Positions 8,308-16,980 of a stretch of 64,000 nucleotides of DNA are shown here, piece after piece. Location of the stretch: NCBI RefSeq assembly GCF_034931305.1, contig NZ_JAYGHY010000005.1, positions 42,919-106,918 of the forward strand. Direction: 5' to 3'. The translations under genes and the position numbers were made by a program. Every line of letters begins with the position of its first letter. Within the stretch, counting starts at the first letter, position 1. The notes beneath the pieces were generated by a model that ran no database searches, had not been told where the DNA came from, and saw nothing but the letters and a program-made list of their open reading frames with translations. This DNA is from Cyanobium gracile_A (GTDB taxonomy: Bacteria; Cyanobacteriota; Cyanobacteriia; PCC-6307; Cyanobiaceae).

Positions 8308-8452
8308 GGTCTATTCGCTGGTGGTGGCCACCGCCGGTGCATTTTTAAAGAATCACACCCCCAACTATGGGTGGTGCAGGAGCATCCCAGACCTTCGGGC
8401 TCTGCTATCGAAATCCCATGCTGAACTCGCCTTCCAGACTGTCACCTCAGTC

Positions 8453-9490
8453 ATGCGTCCATCTCTGCACATCGAGAAGGAGCTTGGCCATGCCTGTGGA
8501 GAAGCCTGCCTGAATCTCTACTATGACCTGGCTTATTTCTCGGCGTTACTTTTTGGTGTTTTGTTGTTATCGAGAACCCTTTTTCGCATCCTTCAATCGC
8601 CAACGCAACTCCCCCACGAGCAGCGCTGGGCCCGATGGATCCTCTTCATTTTGCCTGTCTACATTATTTTGTTTTCAGGCGGGTCCTTTGTCGACGCTTT
8701 GTATCCAGCCTCTGTCATAGGTCTGCTTGCCTTGATTCACTTGGGCAGCGGTAAACGTGTCACTGTTCCGGTTGGTGCTTCGATCTGCCTGCTTGCCTTG
8801 TTCTTTGCATTTTCTGCAGATATGTCGAGGCCCTACGCTCCCTATATCCTGGTATTCATTCTCTTGTCTTCGGTACTGAATAGAAAGTTATTGGTGGCTT
8901 CAGGGCTTCTGCTTGGCCTTCTTCTGGCCTCTCCCTACCATATCAACCAGCATCGCCTGATAAATACATTCATGCTTACAAATTACACGGGTTGCAATCT
9001 TGCCGAGGTCTTCATTAATGCGCCGAATATCAAAGGCGGCATCGATATGTCGGTACACAGTGGAATCGAAGTGGCAGAGTATTGCAAGGAAAATCAGCAG
9101 ATTATCAAGAACTATATTCTGTCTGATCCACTGAGCGCCATGAAGGATGTTCTGGAGCCTCAGCGCTTGGCACGAATCGTTTTCCCGGCACCCTTTTCGC
9201 CATGGAAGTACGTCCGGCTTCCCAGCCCAGCAGGGCTTGAGGAAGCTCTGCAGTGGCTCATGTGGGTAGCTCTTGGCATTTTTCTCTATTACCCTCTTCT
9301 GCGCATGATTCTTGCCAATCTCTGGCAAAGCGTGAGCAAAAGGGCATTGGTGTTCTCGGCGTTCGCCTGCTTCGCTCCTCTCCTCTTTACGATTGTGGGC
9401 AATGGCGGGCAGGAGGCTGGGCGCCTCAGCCTGGCCTACATCCTGCCCATGGCATTCTTTTATTCCTGGCTACAATTAAAAAGGCTTTAG
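8453..9490 (+). CDS. Multi-pass membrane protein of lower GC, possibly acquired
   Basis: About 345 aa from ATG 8453; the frame stays open upstream to 8201, but that part overlaps the OrfA remnant on the other strand, so the start is uncertain. Roughly eight to nine hydrophobic spans are visible (SALLFGVLLL, WILFILPVYIILF, ASICLLALFFAF, YILVFILL, LLVASGLLLGLLLA, WLMWVALGIFLYYPLL, ALVFSAFACFAPLLF, LAYILPMAFFYSWL), with a hydrophilic loop of about 100 residues in the middle. The layout resembles polytopic glycosyltransferases or O-antigen-type proteins, but no diagnostic motif is seen. Codons are AT-richer than neighbours, and the context (IS and GlgX remnants) supports horizontal transfer. It may be truncated at the 5' end. 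Confidence 0.6.
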   Translation: MRPSLHIEKELGHACGEACLNLYYDLAYFSALLFGVLLLSRTLFRILQSPTQLPHEQRWARWILFILPVYIILFSGGSFVDALYPASVIGLLALIHLGSGKRVTVPVGASICLLALFFAFSADMSRPYAPYILVFILLSSVLNRKLLVASGLLLGLLLASPYHINQHRLINTFMLTNYTGCNLAEVFINAPNIKGGIDMSVHSGIEVAEYCKENQQIIKNYILSDPLSAMKDVLEPQRLARIVFPAPFSPWKYVRLPSPAGLEEALQWLMWVALGIFLYYPLLRMILANLWQSVSKRALVFSAFACFAPLLFTIVGNGGQEAGRLSLAYILPMAFFYSWLQLKRL

Positions 9491-10014
9491 ATCAGCCCCA
9501 ACGTCGTCCCGAATTTAAGTTGTTTCCCATTCCAGGCTGAGGCTTGTTTTTTGACGGCCCTCCTCCAGATGCGTGTTACGCACGGCATGTGGTCAGTCGC
9601 CAAGAAGCCAGGGGCGCGCCCGAGATTCTGTTCGGCATGGAATCATTCCTTCCATGGGACACACTGATGCAGGAGATACTGATCGATAAAGGTTAGCTAC
9701 CATCATCATGCGCAGTATGGATAAGAGCACAGGACAGATTCTGGATCACACCATGACCTGGCCTTCCGTGATGGCTTCCACTGTTGCGCAGTAGGCGTTG
9801 TCTGTGGGATGCATGGCCTTTCGCGCTGATGCTGCATCTGGCTTGGTGCACTCTTTGTCAGGACCGCTGCCACTGTGCCTGAGGGGAACACAGCGGTGCA
9901 GACCCATTTGGAGGTGTGACGATTCAACGGCGCTCATCGGCAGCGAGCGGATACGGGTGCACCTGGCGGTGCTCAGCCTGGGGCACTTGCGGCGTTTGTT
10001 GGTGTGGATGCGGG
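9491..10014. other. About 520 bp without a convincing gene
   Basis: Between the membrane protein and the heme oxygenase promoter. Short frames on both strands have unnatural composition (Cys/His/Arg-rich) and no recognisable motif. A T-run at 9546-9551 follows no clear stem. It is probably decayed DNA of the same accessory patch. Confidence 0.5.
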
Positions 10015-10067
10015 AGTTGCAACAAAATCGCAACTACTGCAGCATGGATCAACAGTAGCGTTATACC
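10015..10067 (+). promoter_or_regulatory. Inverted repeat and -10 element upstream of ho-hemN
   Basis: AGTTGC (10015-10020) and GCAACT (10030-10035) form a perfect 6-bp inverted repeat with a 9-nt spacer. A -10-like TATACC lies at 10062-10067 with no good -35. The repeat is centred roughly 50 bp before the inferred start, which fits an activator. In Synechocystis the MarR-type activator ChlR drives the low-oxygen chlA2-ho2-hemN operon; an equivalent here is inference. Confidence 0.4.
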
Positions 10068-10116
10068 GTATGAGCCAGCGCCCCTCTGGGCCCGTTCTCC
10101 TTCGGTTCCGTTCCCC

Positions 10117-10806
10117 ATGACCACCGCCATTCCTGCCGCCATCTCCGACCATTCCAGGCCCGCCGATGTGCTCGCCCGCAAGGGCTTCGGCCCCCGGGTG
10201 CGGCGGCTCCATGGCCGCATCGGTGCTGCCCACCACCAGGCCGAGGGCATGTCCTTCTCCCGGTCCCTGCTGGCGGGCCAGGCTCACCCGCGCCAGCTGG
10301 CGGCCCTGGTCCGTGCCCTCGCCCCCGCCTACGCCCTGATCGAGGCCCAGGGCCCCCTGCTCGCTGCCGCCCTGGGAGCCGAGGGCTTCCCCTGGGCCGA
10401 CCTGGCCCGCAGCCAGGCCCTGCACCAGGACATCGCCAGGCTGGCCATTGTGCCGGCCACGCCCGCTTCTGCGGCGGCTGAAATCTGGTTGGAGCACTTG
10501 CAGCGCCTGGCGAAGCAGGCCCCGCACCGGTTCATGGCCCACGTCTACGTGCGCTATGGCGGCGATCTCTCCGGTGGCCAGCAACTGGCCGAGCAGGCCA
10601 AGGCCATCCTCGTCAGTCAGGGACTGTCGCCCCTGCAGTTCTGGGAGTTCCAGCGCCCCCTCCCCGAGCTCAAGCAGCAGCTGCATGACGCCATCGAACG
10701 GATGGACCTCAGCGAGGACGAGGAGCAGGAGCTGTTGGAGGAATCGGTGGTCGCCTTCCACGACACCCAGCGGTTGCTGGCGGAGCTGGGGGACCTCGCC
10801 GCCTAG
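10117..10806 (+). CDS. ho: Heme oxygenase (biliverdin-producing)
   Basis: 229 aa soluble enzyme that opens heme to biliverdin IX-alpha, CO and iron, using ferredoxin; biliverdin feeds phycobilin synthesis. The proximal heme ligand is H39 in AAHHQAEG, and the distal-helix signature YVRYGGDLSGGQ is present (normally YxRYLGDLSGGQ; the Leu is Gly here). ATG 10117 is used because upstream in-frame residues are Cys/Trp-rich and not natural. hemN follows 51 bp downstream on the same strand. The pairing with hemN resembles the low-oxygen HO2 form of other cyanobacteria, suggesting a microoxic role. Confidence 0.93.
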   Translation: MTTAIPAAISDHSRPADVLARKGFGPRVRRLHGRIGAAHHQAEGMSFSRSLLAGQAHPRQLAALVRALAPAYALIEAQGPLLAAALGAEGFPWADLARSQALHQDIARLAIVPATPASAAAEIWLEHLQRLAKQAPHRFMAHVYVRYGGDLSGGQQLAEQAKAILVSQGLSPLQFWEFQRPLPELKQQLHDAIERMDLSEDEEQELLEESVVAFHDTQRLLAELGDLAA

Positions 10807-10857
10807 CCGCCCCGCCCAACAACCCGCCTCTCTCCCGCCACACCCCCTTCCGACACC

Positions 10858-12228
10858 ATGACCCCAGCGGCCACCGCTTCATCGCCAGGCGCCACCACGA
10901 TCGATCTGCTGCTCAAGCACGACCGTCCCGTGCCCCGCTACACCAGCTATCCCACGGCCGCGGCCTTTCACGGGGGCGTCACCGCCGCCGATCTCGAGAC
11001 TCAGCTGGCCCGCCGGACGGACGAGCCGCTGTCGCTCTATGTGCATGTGCCCTTCTGCCGCAACGCCTGCTGGTTCTGCGGCTGCAACCGGGTCACCACC
11101 GGCGCCGGCTCAACGGTGGTGGGTCCCTACCTGGAGGCCCTGGCCGCTGAACTGGAGCTGATCACGCGCCACTCCGCCCAGCGCCGGCGCCTTGCCCAGC
11201 TCCATTGGGGTGGGGGCACCCCCAACTATCTGACGATTCCCGAGCGCGAGAGCCTCTGGCGCTTGATCGAGCGTCACTTCGACCTGGAGGACGACCTGGA
11301 GGCCTCCATCGAGGTCAATCCGGAGGCCCTCAGCCGGGAGGACGTGGTCGCCATGCGCCGCTTGGGCTTCACCCGGATCAGCTTCGGTATCCAGGATGCC
11401 GATCCCCTGGTGCAGCGGGCGGTGAACCGGGTGGTGCCGGTGGACCAGCTGCGCCGTGCCATGGCCTGGATGCGGGAGGCGGGCTTCGACAGCGTCAATG
11501 TCGATCTGATCTGCGGTCTGCCGCTCCAGACTCCGGAGCGGTTCGAGGCCACCCTGGCTCTGGTGCAGGACCTGCGCCCCGATCGGGTCTCCCTGTTCTC
11601 CTTCGCCTACCTCCCCGACCAGCTGCCCCTGCAACGCAAGATCGCTCGGCAGGATCTGCCCTCCCAGCGGCAGCGGCTGCAGATGCTGGAAAGTGCCGCT
11701 TCCCGTCTGGGCGGTTGCGGCTACGACGCCATCGGCATGGATCACTACGCCCTCTCTGGCGACAGCCTGGCCGTCGCGGCGCGGCAGGGGCGCCTGCACC
11801 GCAACTTCCAGGGCTACACCACCGGTGGGGAGCTGGAACTGCTGGGGGTGGGTCCCACGGCGATCAGCCAGTTCCCTGGGCTGTTCAGCCAGAACCAGCG
11901 GGATCTGAAGGCCTACGGGGCTAGCATCGCCAACGGTCAGCTGCCGGTGGAGCGGGGGCTTGTGGTCAGCGATCCGGAGGTGCTGGAACGGCGGGAGCTG
12001 ATCCGGGAGGTGATGTGCCAGTTCCGGGTGGCGATCGACCCTGTTCGCTTCAACCGCGAGTGGGCCGATCTGACCCTCCTCGCCAACGACGGCCTGGTGC
12101 GCCTGAGCCAGGTCGATGGCCTGGGTCTGGTGGAGGTCACCACCTCGGGCCGCTGGCTGATTCGCACCGTGGCGGCCGTGTTCGACCCCTCCCAGCGCCG
12201 GGCGGCCTCCGGATCGCGCCTGATCTGA
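10858..12228 (+). CDS. hemN: Oxygen-independent coproporphyrinogen III oxidase
   Basis: 456 aa radical-SAM enzyme that decarboxylates coproporphyrinogen III to protoporphyrinogen IX without O2. The cluster cysteines are C67, C71 and C74, with the extra HemN cysteine C76 (FCRNACWFCGC); GGGTPN and the SAM-binding strands follow, and the HemN C-terminal domain is intact. CxxxCxxC plus the fourth Cys separates true HemN from HemW-like paralogues. It lies downstream of ho, so heme supply and heme use are co-expressed, as expected under low oxygen. Confidence 0.94.
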   Translation: MTPAATASSPGATTIDLLLKHDRPVPRYTSYPTAAAFHGGVTAADLETQLARRTDEPLSLYVHVPFCRNACWFCGCNRVTTGAGSTVVGPYLEALAAELELITRHSAQRRRLAQLHWGGGTPNYLTIPERESLWRLIERHFDLEDDLEASIEVNPEALSREDVVAMRRLGFTRISFGIQDADPLVQRAVNRVVPVDQLRRAMAWMREAGFDSVNVDLICGLPLQTPERFEATLALVQDLRPDRVSLFSFAYLPDQLPLQRKIARQDLPSQRQRLQMLESAASRLGGCGYDAIGMDHYALSGDSLAVAARQGRLHRNFQGYTTGGELELLGVGPTAISQFPGLFSQNQRDLKAYGASIANGQLPVERGLVVSDPEVLERRELIREVMCQFRVAIDPVRFNREWADLTLLANDGLVRLSQVDGLGLVEVTTSGRWLIRTVAAVFDPSQRRAASGSRLI

Positions 12229-12234
12229 GCGGCC

Positions 12235-12954
12235 TCAGCGTTCCAGCACGCAGTTGATCTTCAGCTCGAAGGGCACGGCGCTGGCGGGCAGCCGCAGCAA
12301 CTGGGCCGTCAGGGCCGCCAGATCCTCGGGCTGGGTCATGGCGGAGGCGGGAAGTGCGGTCACCTGGGAGGCCATGGAGGTGTTGACCCAGCCTGGGCAG
12401 ATCGCCGTCACCCGGAGGCCGGCGTCCCAGCCCTCGTTGCGCATCGACTGGCAGAGGGCCATCAGGGCGAACTTGCTGCAGGCGTAGGCCGCCAGGGGGC
12501 CCTTCACGCGCTGGCCGCTCATGGACACCAGGGTGATCACCCGGCCGTCGCCGCTGGCCACCAGCGCCGGCCAGGCGGCCCGGCTGAGCCACCAGGGTCC
12601 CATCAGATTGACGCGCCACAGCGCCTCGATCTCCGCGTCCTGGCCGGCCTCGAACAGCAGGCCCACCCGGGAGAACACCCCTGCGCAGTGGATCAGCCCA
12701 TCGATGCCGCCGAACTGGGCCACGGTCGCCGCCACCCAGCTGCTGGCCCGGCTGGGATCGCAGGCGTCGTAGGGATGGAGCAGCACCTGCTCGGGGCAGC
12801 GGCGAACGGCCTCCAGCAGCGGGCCTGGCGGCAGCCCGGCGGGATCCCGCACCCCCAGGCTGAGGCGATGGCCTTCGGCCAGGGCCCGTTCGGCGATGGC
12901 GCGGCCGATGCCCCGGCTGGCGCCGCTGATCAGCAAGGTGCGGAACTGGGCCAT
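12235..12954 (-). CDS. Short-chain dehydrogenase/reductase
   Basis: 239 aa from ATG 12954 (MAQFRTLLISGASRGIG). Classical SDR: the cofactor motif GASRGIG near residue 10, CAGV (NAG position), NLMG, and the catalytic set S...Y...K in VSMSG...AAYACSK. The NADP preference is suggested by Arg in GASRG and GVRDP. Substrate unknown. It is separated from upstream glnB by a terminator, and converges on hemN with 6 bp between stops. Confidence 0.88.
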   Translation of the reverse strand: MAQFRTLLISGASRGIGRAIAERALAEGHRLSLGVRDPAGLPPGPLLEAVRRCPEQVLLHPYDACDPSRASSWVAATVAQFGGIDGLIHCAGVFSRVGLLFEAGQDAEIEALWRVNLMGPWWLSRAAWPALVASGDGRVITLVSMSGQRVKGPLAAYACSKFALMALCQSMRNEGWDAGLRVTAICPGWVNTSMASQVTALPASAMTQPEDLAALTAQLLRLPASAVPFELKINCVLER

Positions 12955-12982
12955 GGCCGGCGGTGGGGGTGATGGGAGGCGC

Positions 12983-13014
12983 AAAAAAAGGAGCCGACCA
13001 TGGCGGTCGGCTCC
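12983..13014 (-). terminator. Rho-independent terminator of amt-glnB
   Basis: A perfect 10-bp stem GGAGCCGACC/GGTCGGCTCC (12990-12999 and 13005-13014) has a 5-nt loop and a run of seven T on the minus strand. It lies 36 bp after the glnB stop. Confidence 0.9.
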
Positions 13015-13049
13015 TGGTGATGGGCTCCTGAACGACAGGGACCCTGGGC

Positions 13050-13388
13050 TCAGAGCGTGGCTTCGCCGGACTCCCCGGTGCGGATCCTGATCACCGTTTC
13101 CACGGGGGTGACAAAGAGCTTGCCGTCGCCGATTTCCCCGGTACGGGCCGCCTCGGTGATGGCCGCGATGGCCGCATCCAGTTTGGCGGACGGGACCACG
13201 ATTTCGATCCTGGCTTTGGGCAGGAACTCGACGGTGAACTCGGTGCCTCGGTAGCGCTCAACCTGGCCTTTCTGGCGCCCGAATCCACGGGAATCGGTGA
13301 CCGTCATGCCGATGATGTCAAGGGCAACGAGGGCTGTCTTGATGGCATCCACCTTGGAGGGGCGGACCATGGCCGTGATCATTTTCAT
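13050..13388 (-). CDS. glnB: PII signal protein paired with Amt, T-loop variant
   Basis: 112 aa PII trimer subunit that senses ATP/ADP and 2-oxoglutarate and, when next to amt, normally gates the ammonium channel. T-loop GFGRQKGQVERYRGTEFTVEF and B-loop TGEIGDGKLFV are intact. Odd points: position 49 is Thr rather than the Ser phosphorylated in cyanobacterial GlnB, and position 51 is Phe rather than the Tyr uridylylated in proteobacteria, so neither standard modification site is present. It follows amt by 14 bp in one operon and ends at a strong terminator. It may be a second, Amt-dedicated (GlnK-like) PII. Confidence 0.93.
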   Translation of the reverse strand: MKMITAMVRPSKVDAIKTALVALDIIGMTVTDSRGFGRQKGQVERYRGTEFTVEFLPKARIEIVVPSAKLDAAIAAITEAARTGEIGDGKLFVTPVETVIRIRTGESGEATL

Positions 13389-13402
13389 GGAAGGTTTGGT
13401 TG

Positions 13403-14850
13403 TCAGTTGGTCATTGGATCGTACGCCTCTTCTCCGTGAGCCACGAAGTCGAGACCGCGCTCTTCCTGTTCAGTGGTGACGCGGATGGGCATCAACGCAC
13501 CGAGAATCCAGAGAATAACAGCCGTGCCCAGAGCGACAAATCCGTAAGTGAGGATAACAGCTTTGAGCTGGGCGATGAAGAGGCCGAAATGACCTGATTC
13601 CTCAAGGATCTTGGCAGAGAGGGGGAAATAATCCTCGGGCACCAGAGCCTTGGAAGCAAGGATCCCCGTGAGCAGGGCACCCACTGTTCCTCCCACGCCA
13701 TGCAGCAAGAACGTGTCGAGTGAATCGTCGAACTGGATGGTGGCTTTCACCCTCACGGCAACGAAACAAGACGCAGCCGTAAGGATGCCGATCAGGATGG
13801 ATTGCTCGATGTGGACGAAACCCGCTGCCGGGGTGATGCCCACCAGGCCGGCGACGGCACCGGTGGCCGCACCCACGGCCGTGGGCTTGCCGTCCTTGAA
13901 CCACTCAATCAAGCACCAGGTCAGCATGGCGGCTGAGGCGGAGGTGGTGGTGGTGAGAAAGGGGTAGCCCGCTGTCTTGGAGGCAAACATGCTGGCCCCG
14001 TTGAACCCAAACCAGGCGAACAGAGCAGACCCGCCACCAGCAGGATGAAGGGAACGTTGTGGGGCGGTCGCTTGGAGTTTGGCCAGGTGGTGCGGGGGCC
14101 GATGATGGCGGCGGCCACCACGGCGGCCATGCCGGAGGCGATGTGGACGACGGTGCCACCGGCAAAATCGATGGCTCCAATGGAACCGAAGGGGCCGATG
14201 AAGCCACCCCCCCACACCATCTTGGCCATGGGGGAGTAGATCAGCAGGCTCCAGATCAGGCAGAACCAGAACCAGGCCTTGAAGCTGACGCGCTCCACCA
14301 AAGCCCCGGAGATCAGGGCCGGCGTAATGATGGCGAACATCCCCTGGAACAGGGCAAACGACGTGGCGCTGATCGGGAAACCAGCGGCCAGGGGCTGGTC
14401 GCCGAGTTCGCCGCCGACACCATGCAGGAACATGGATCCCAGGCCACCGATGAAGGGGCTGCTGAAGCCGGTGTCGAAGGCCAGGCTGTAGCCGACCACC
14501 ACCCAGAGAACCCCGATCAGCCCCATCAGGAAGAAGCTCATCATCATGCAGTTCAGCACGTTCTTGGAACGGGTGAAGCCGCCATAGAAGAAGGCCAGGC
14601 CTGGGGTCATCAGCAGGACCATCGCCGAGCCCACCAGCATCAGCAGGGTGTCGGCCCCATCAGTGGGGGCCAAGGCCAGGGAGGCCTTGGCGGCTCCGGC
14701 CATCAGCGGCAGGACGCCGGCCCCAAGAGCAAGCAAAAAAAAGCCGATGCGGCGGAGCTGTGGATCCTGGAGGCGCTCCAGAAACGTTCGGCGGAAGCGA
14801 TCAAAGGTCGTTGCTACGGACCAGGCTTCTCCGGAAGGTGAACTTTGCAT
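13403..14850 (-). pseudogene. amt: Ammonium transporter Amt, split by one frameshift
   Basis: Two overlapping frames together make a full Amt of about 480 aa. The N-terminal frame (from ATG 14850) has a leader, GLAFFYGGFTRSKN, and GGTVVHIASG, and reads correctly to PPHNVPFILLVAG. The C-terminal frame resumes at FAWFGFNGAS and carries DTFLLHGVGGTVGALLTG and the tail ending DPMTN. Reading CTCTG-TTCGCC, one base is missing near 14020-14021 (the family expects Leu-Trp/Cys-Phe-Ala-Trp). Everything else is well conserved, so this is either a very recent mutation or a sequencing error. It is in an operon with glnB. Confidence 0.88.
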
Positions 14851-14915
14851 TGGAGAAGAGGGGACCCTTGCTCAAGTGCCACCGCTCACCCTCTGCGCAC
14901 CGCGAACAACCTTGT

Positions 14916-14929
14916 GTAGCAACAACCAC
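14916..14929 (-). promoter_or_regulatory. Candidate NtcA box upstream of amt
   Basis: The strand reads GTGGTTGTTGCTAC on minus, GTAGCAACAACCAC on plus: one change from GTA-N8-TAC and a full GT-N10-AC. It sits 66 bp upstream of the amt ATG. The expected -10 region is weak (GAGGGT). The same GTAGCAAC core appears upstream of the guanidine operon. Confidence 0.45.
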
Positions 14930-14959
14930 AAACACCCGGTCCCACGCGCAAACGGTCAC

Positions 14960-14985
14960 AAAAAAAGCCGGGAGTGATTCCCGGC
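14960..14985 (-). terminator. Rho-independent terminator of cpcB
   Basis: A 7-bp stem GCCGGGA/TCCCGGC (14967-14973, 14979-14985) with a 5-nt loop is followed on the minus strand by seven T. It lies about 30 bp after the cpcB stop, so no cpcA can be cotranscribed downstream. Confidence 0.88.
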
Positions 14986-15016
14986 TCGGTTCTGGACTGA
15001 TGGCGAGGGGCCGGAC

Positions 15017-15535
15017 TCAGGCGACGGCGGCGGCGGCGCGATCGAAGTAGGTGCCCACTTCGGACATCAGAGCGGCGCAGTCCCCCTGGGTGATGCCATT
15101 GCGATCACTGGCGATGGCGATCGCGGCGTCCTTCATCTTGCGGATGCCTTCGGCCACCGAAGCGCCGGGGACGCCAAGGGCCAGGTAGGTCTCACGCAGG
15201 CCGTTGAGGCAGCGGTCCTCGAGGACGGACGCATCACCGGTGAAGATCGCGTAGGTGATGTAGCGCAGAACGATCTCCATGTCGCGCAGGCAGGCGGCCA
15301 TGCGGCGATGGGTGTAGGCATTGCCGCCGGGGGCGATCAGGGCGGGCTGTTGATCAAAGAGATCGCGGGCCGCGTTGGTGACGATCTTGGAGGCGTTGGA
15401 GGTGATGCGGTTGACGGTGTCCATCCGCTTGTTGCTCTCAGCCACCATGGCTGCCAGGGCATCGATCTGACCGGGGCTGAGGAATTCGCCGCGGGCGTCG
15501 GCTTGGGCAACGAGCTTGGTGAAGGCGTCGAACAT
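15017..15535 (-). CDS. cpcB: Phycocyanin beta subunit, orphan copy
   Basis: 172 aa light-harvesting biliprotein subunit. ATG 15535 gives the standard MFDAFTK start. Bilin-attachment cysteines C82 (RRMAACLRD) and C152 (GDCAALMSE), equivalent to beta-84 and beta-155, are present, as is N72, the usual methyl-Asn, in GGNAYT. The C-terminus YFDRAAAAVA is standard. Unusually, no alpha-subunit gene follows: a terminator comes 30 bp later and then the divergent control region of amt. It is probably an extra copy, with a cpcBA pair elsewhere, which cannot be seen here. The sequence shows no decay. Confidence 0.93.
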   Translation of the reverse strand: MFDAFTKLVAQADARGEFLSPGQIDALAAMVAESNKRMDTVNRITSNASKIVTNAARDLFDQQPALIAPGGNAYTHRRMAACLRDMEIVLRYITYAIFTGDASVLEDRCLNGLRETYLALGVPGASVAEGIRKMKDAAIAIASDRNGITQGDCAALMSEVGTYFDRAAAAVA

Positions 15536-15658
15536 GGGGTGTTGCTGGAGAGCGAGGGTCCCCAAACTTTAGGTTCGTCGTCCGTGGGGGTGCGAGGGCC
15601 GCCTGTGGGTTTTGGCCATGGGGGGATGCCTAGGCTGAAGACACCATTTGCCCCTGCC

Positions 15659-16954
15659 ATGGCCGGCTCCTTCTCCGTGCCACTCGAGCCTCTGGACTGG
15701 GCGGAGCTGGCCGCGGAGGCGGCGCCCACCCTGGCCACCCCAGCCTTTCGTGATCCGGCTGCAGGGCCCACCAGCCCCCAGGCCCTGTGGCGTCTGTTCG
15801 GCCGTCCGGAAGGGGAGGTCCGGGTGACGCTGTACCGGGACCACCACGCCTGGTGCCCGTACTGCCAGAAGGTCTGGCTGTGGCTGGAGGAGCAGCAGAT
15901 CCCTTATCGGATCCGAAAGGTGACGATGTTCTGCTATGGGCAGAAGGAACCCTGGTACACCGACCTGGTGCGGGGCGGCATGCTGCCGGCCCTTGAGCTG
16001 GACGGTCGTCTGATCACCGAAAGCGATCGCATCCTGGAGGCCCTGGAGACGACTTTCGGCCCCTTGGGGCAGGTGATGAATGCTCGGGAGACGCTTTCCC
16101 TGCGCCAGCTGGAGCGTCAGTTGTTCCGGGCCTGGTGCCAGTGGCTCTGCGTCCCGAGCCGTGGGGCCCAGGAAGAGGCGCGGGGCCAGCAGGGTTTCGA
16201 GCGCTTCGCCGAACGCTTCGCCAGCGCCCTCAGTGCCGACCCCGGAGCGTTTCTGCTGGGGGAGCTCGGCACGGCGGATCTGATCTTCGTGCCTTACCTC
16301 GAGCGCATGAACGCCAGCCTGGCGTACTACAAGGGCTACCTGCTGCGGGAGCGCTACCCGGCCATCGATCGCTGGTTCCAGGCCCTCGAGCAGCGCGCCA
16401 CCTATCTGGGCACCCAGAGCGACTTCCACACCCACGCCCACGACCTGCCCCCCCAGATGGGGGGCTGCTACGCCAGCGGCACGCCGCAGCAGAAGGATCT
16501 GGCGCAGCGCATCGATGCCGGCCCCTGGCCGCTGGTGGCCCCGCCAGGGTCTGATCCCGAAACCAGCCAGAGCGAGCCGCCAGAGGCGGCCGGTGTGGCC
16601 CTGGCCAGGGTGCTGCGGCACCGGGACACCCTGCTGGCGCGCAATCCCCTCGGCAGGGATGGGCTGGATCGGCCGTTGCGCTGTGCGCTCACCCTCCTGA
16701 TCAGCGGAAGGGAGTGCCCGCCTCCGGCTGGATCGGCCCAAGGGCTGCGCTACCTGCGCGATCGCATCAGCGTGCCGAGGGACATGCCACTGCACGCCGC
16801 CCGTCGGCTGCGCCGCTCCCTGGAGGCCACCGCCTGCCTGGATCCGGCTGACGCCACTGCCCAGGGGGAGCCGATTCCAGTGCAGCATCGCCGCGACCAG
16901 GATCCGTCTCCTTTCCTGGCCGGTGCAAACTTCTCCGCAGCAGGGTCCCTTTAG
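15659..16954 (+). CDS. Glutathione S-transferase family protein with CPYC motif
   Basis: About 431 aa from ATG 15659. After about 50 N-terminal residues comes a thioredoxin/GST-N fold with C66-PYC69 (glutaredoxin-like, as in Omega-type GSTs and plant/cyanobacterial homologues), ITESDRIL for glutathione binding, then an all-helical GST-C domain (LLGELGTADLIFVPYLERM). A further C-terminal region of about 150 residues (from about residue 290) contains a repeated-looking RHRDTLLARNPLGRDG segment. Probably dethiol or dehydroascorbate reductase-type redox chemistry. Divergent from cpcB. Confidence 0.8.
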   Translation: MAGSFSVPLEPLDWAELAAEAAPTLATPAFRDPAAGPTSPQALWRLFGRPEGEVRVTLYRDHHAWCPYCQKVWLWLEEQQIPYRIRKVTMFCYGQKEPWYTDLVRGGMLPALELDGRLITESDRILEALETTFGPLGQVMNARETLSLRQLERQLFRAWCQWLCVPSRGAQEEARGQQGFERFAERFASALSADPGAFLLGELGTADLIFVPYLERMNASLAYYKGYLLRERYPAIDRWFQALEQRATYLGTQSDFHTHAHDLPPQMGGCYASGTPQQKDLAQRIDAGPWPLVAPPGSDPETSQSEPPEAAGVALARVLRHRDTLLARNPLGRDGLDRPLRCALTLLISGRECPPPAGSAQGLRYLRDRISVPRDMPLHAARRLRRSLEATACLDPADATAQGEPIPVQHRRDQDPSPFLAGANFSAAGSL

Positions 16955-16980
16955 CGTTGGCTCCGTAGCTGGAGGTGGCC

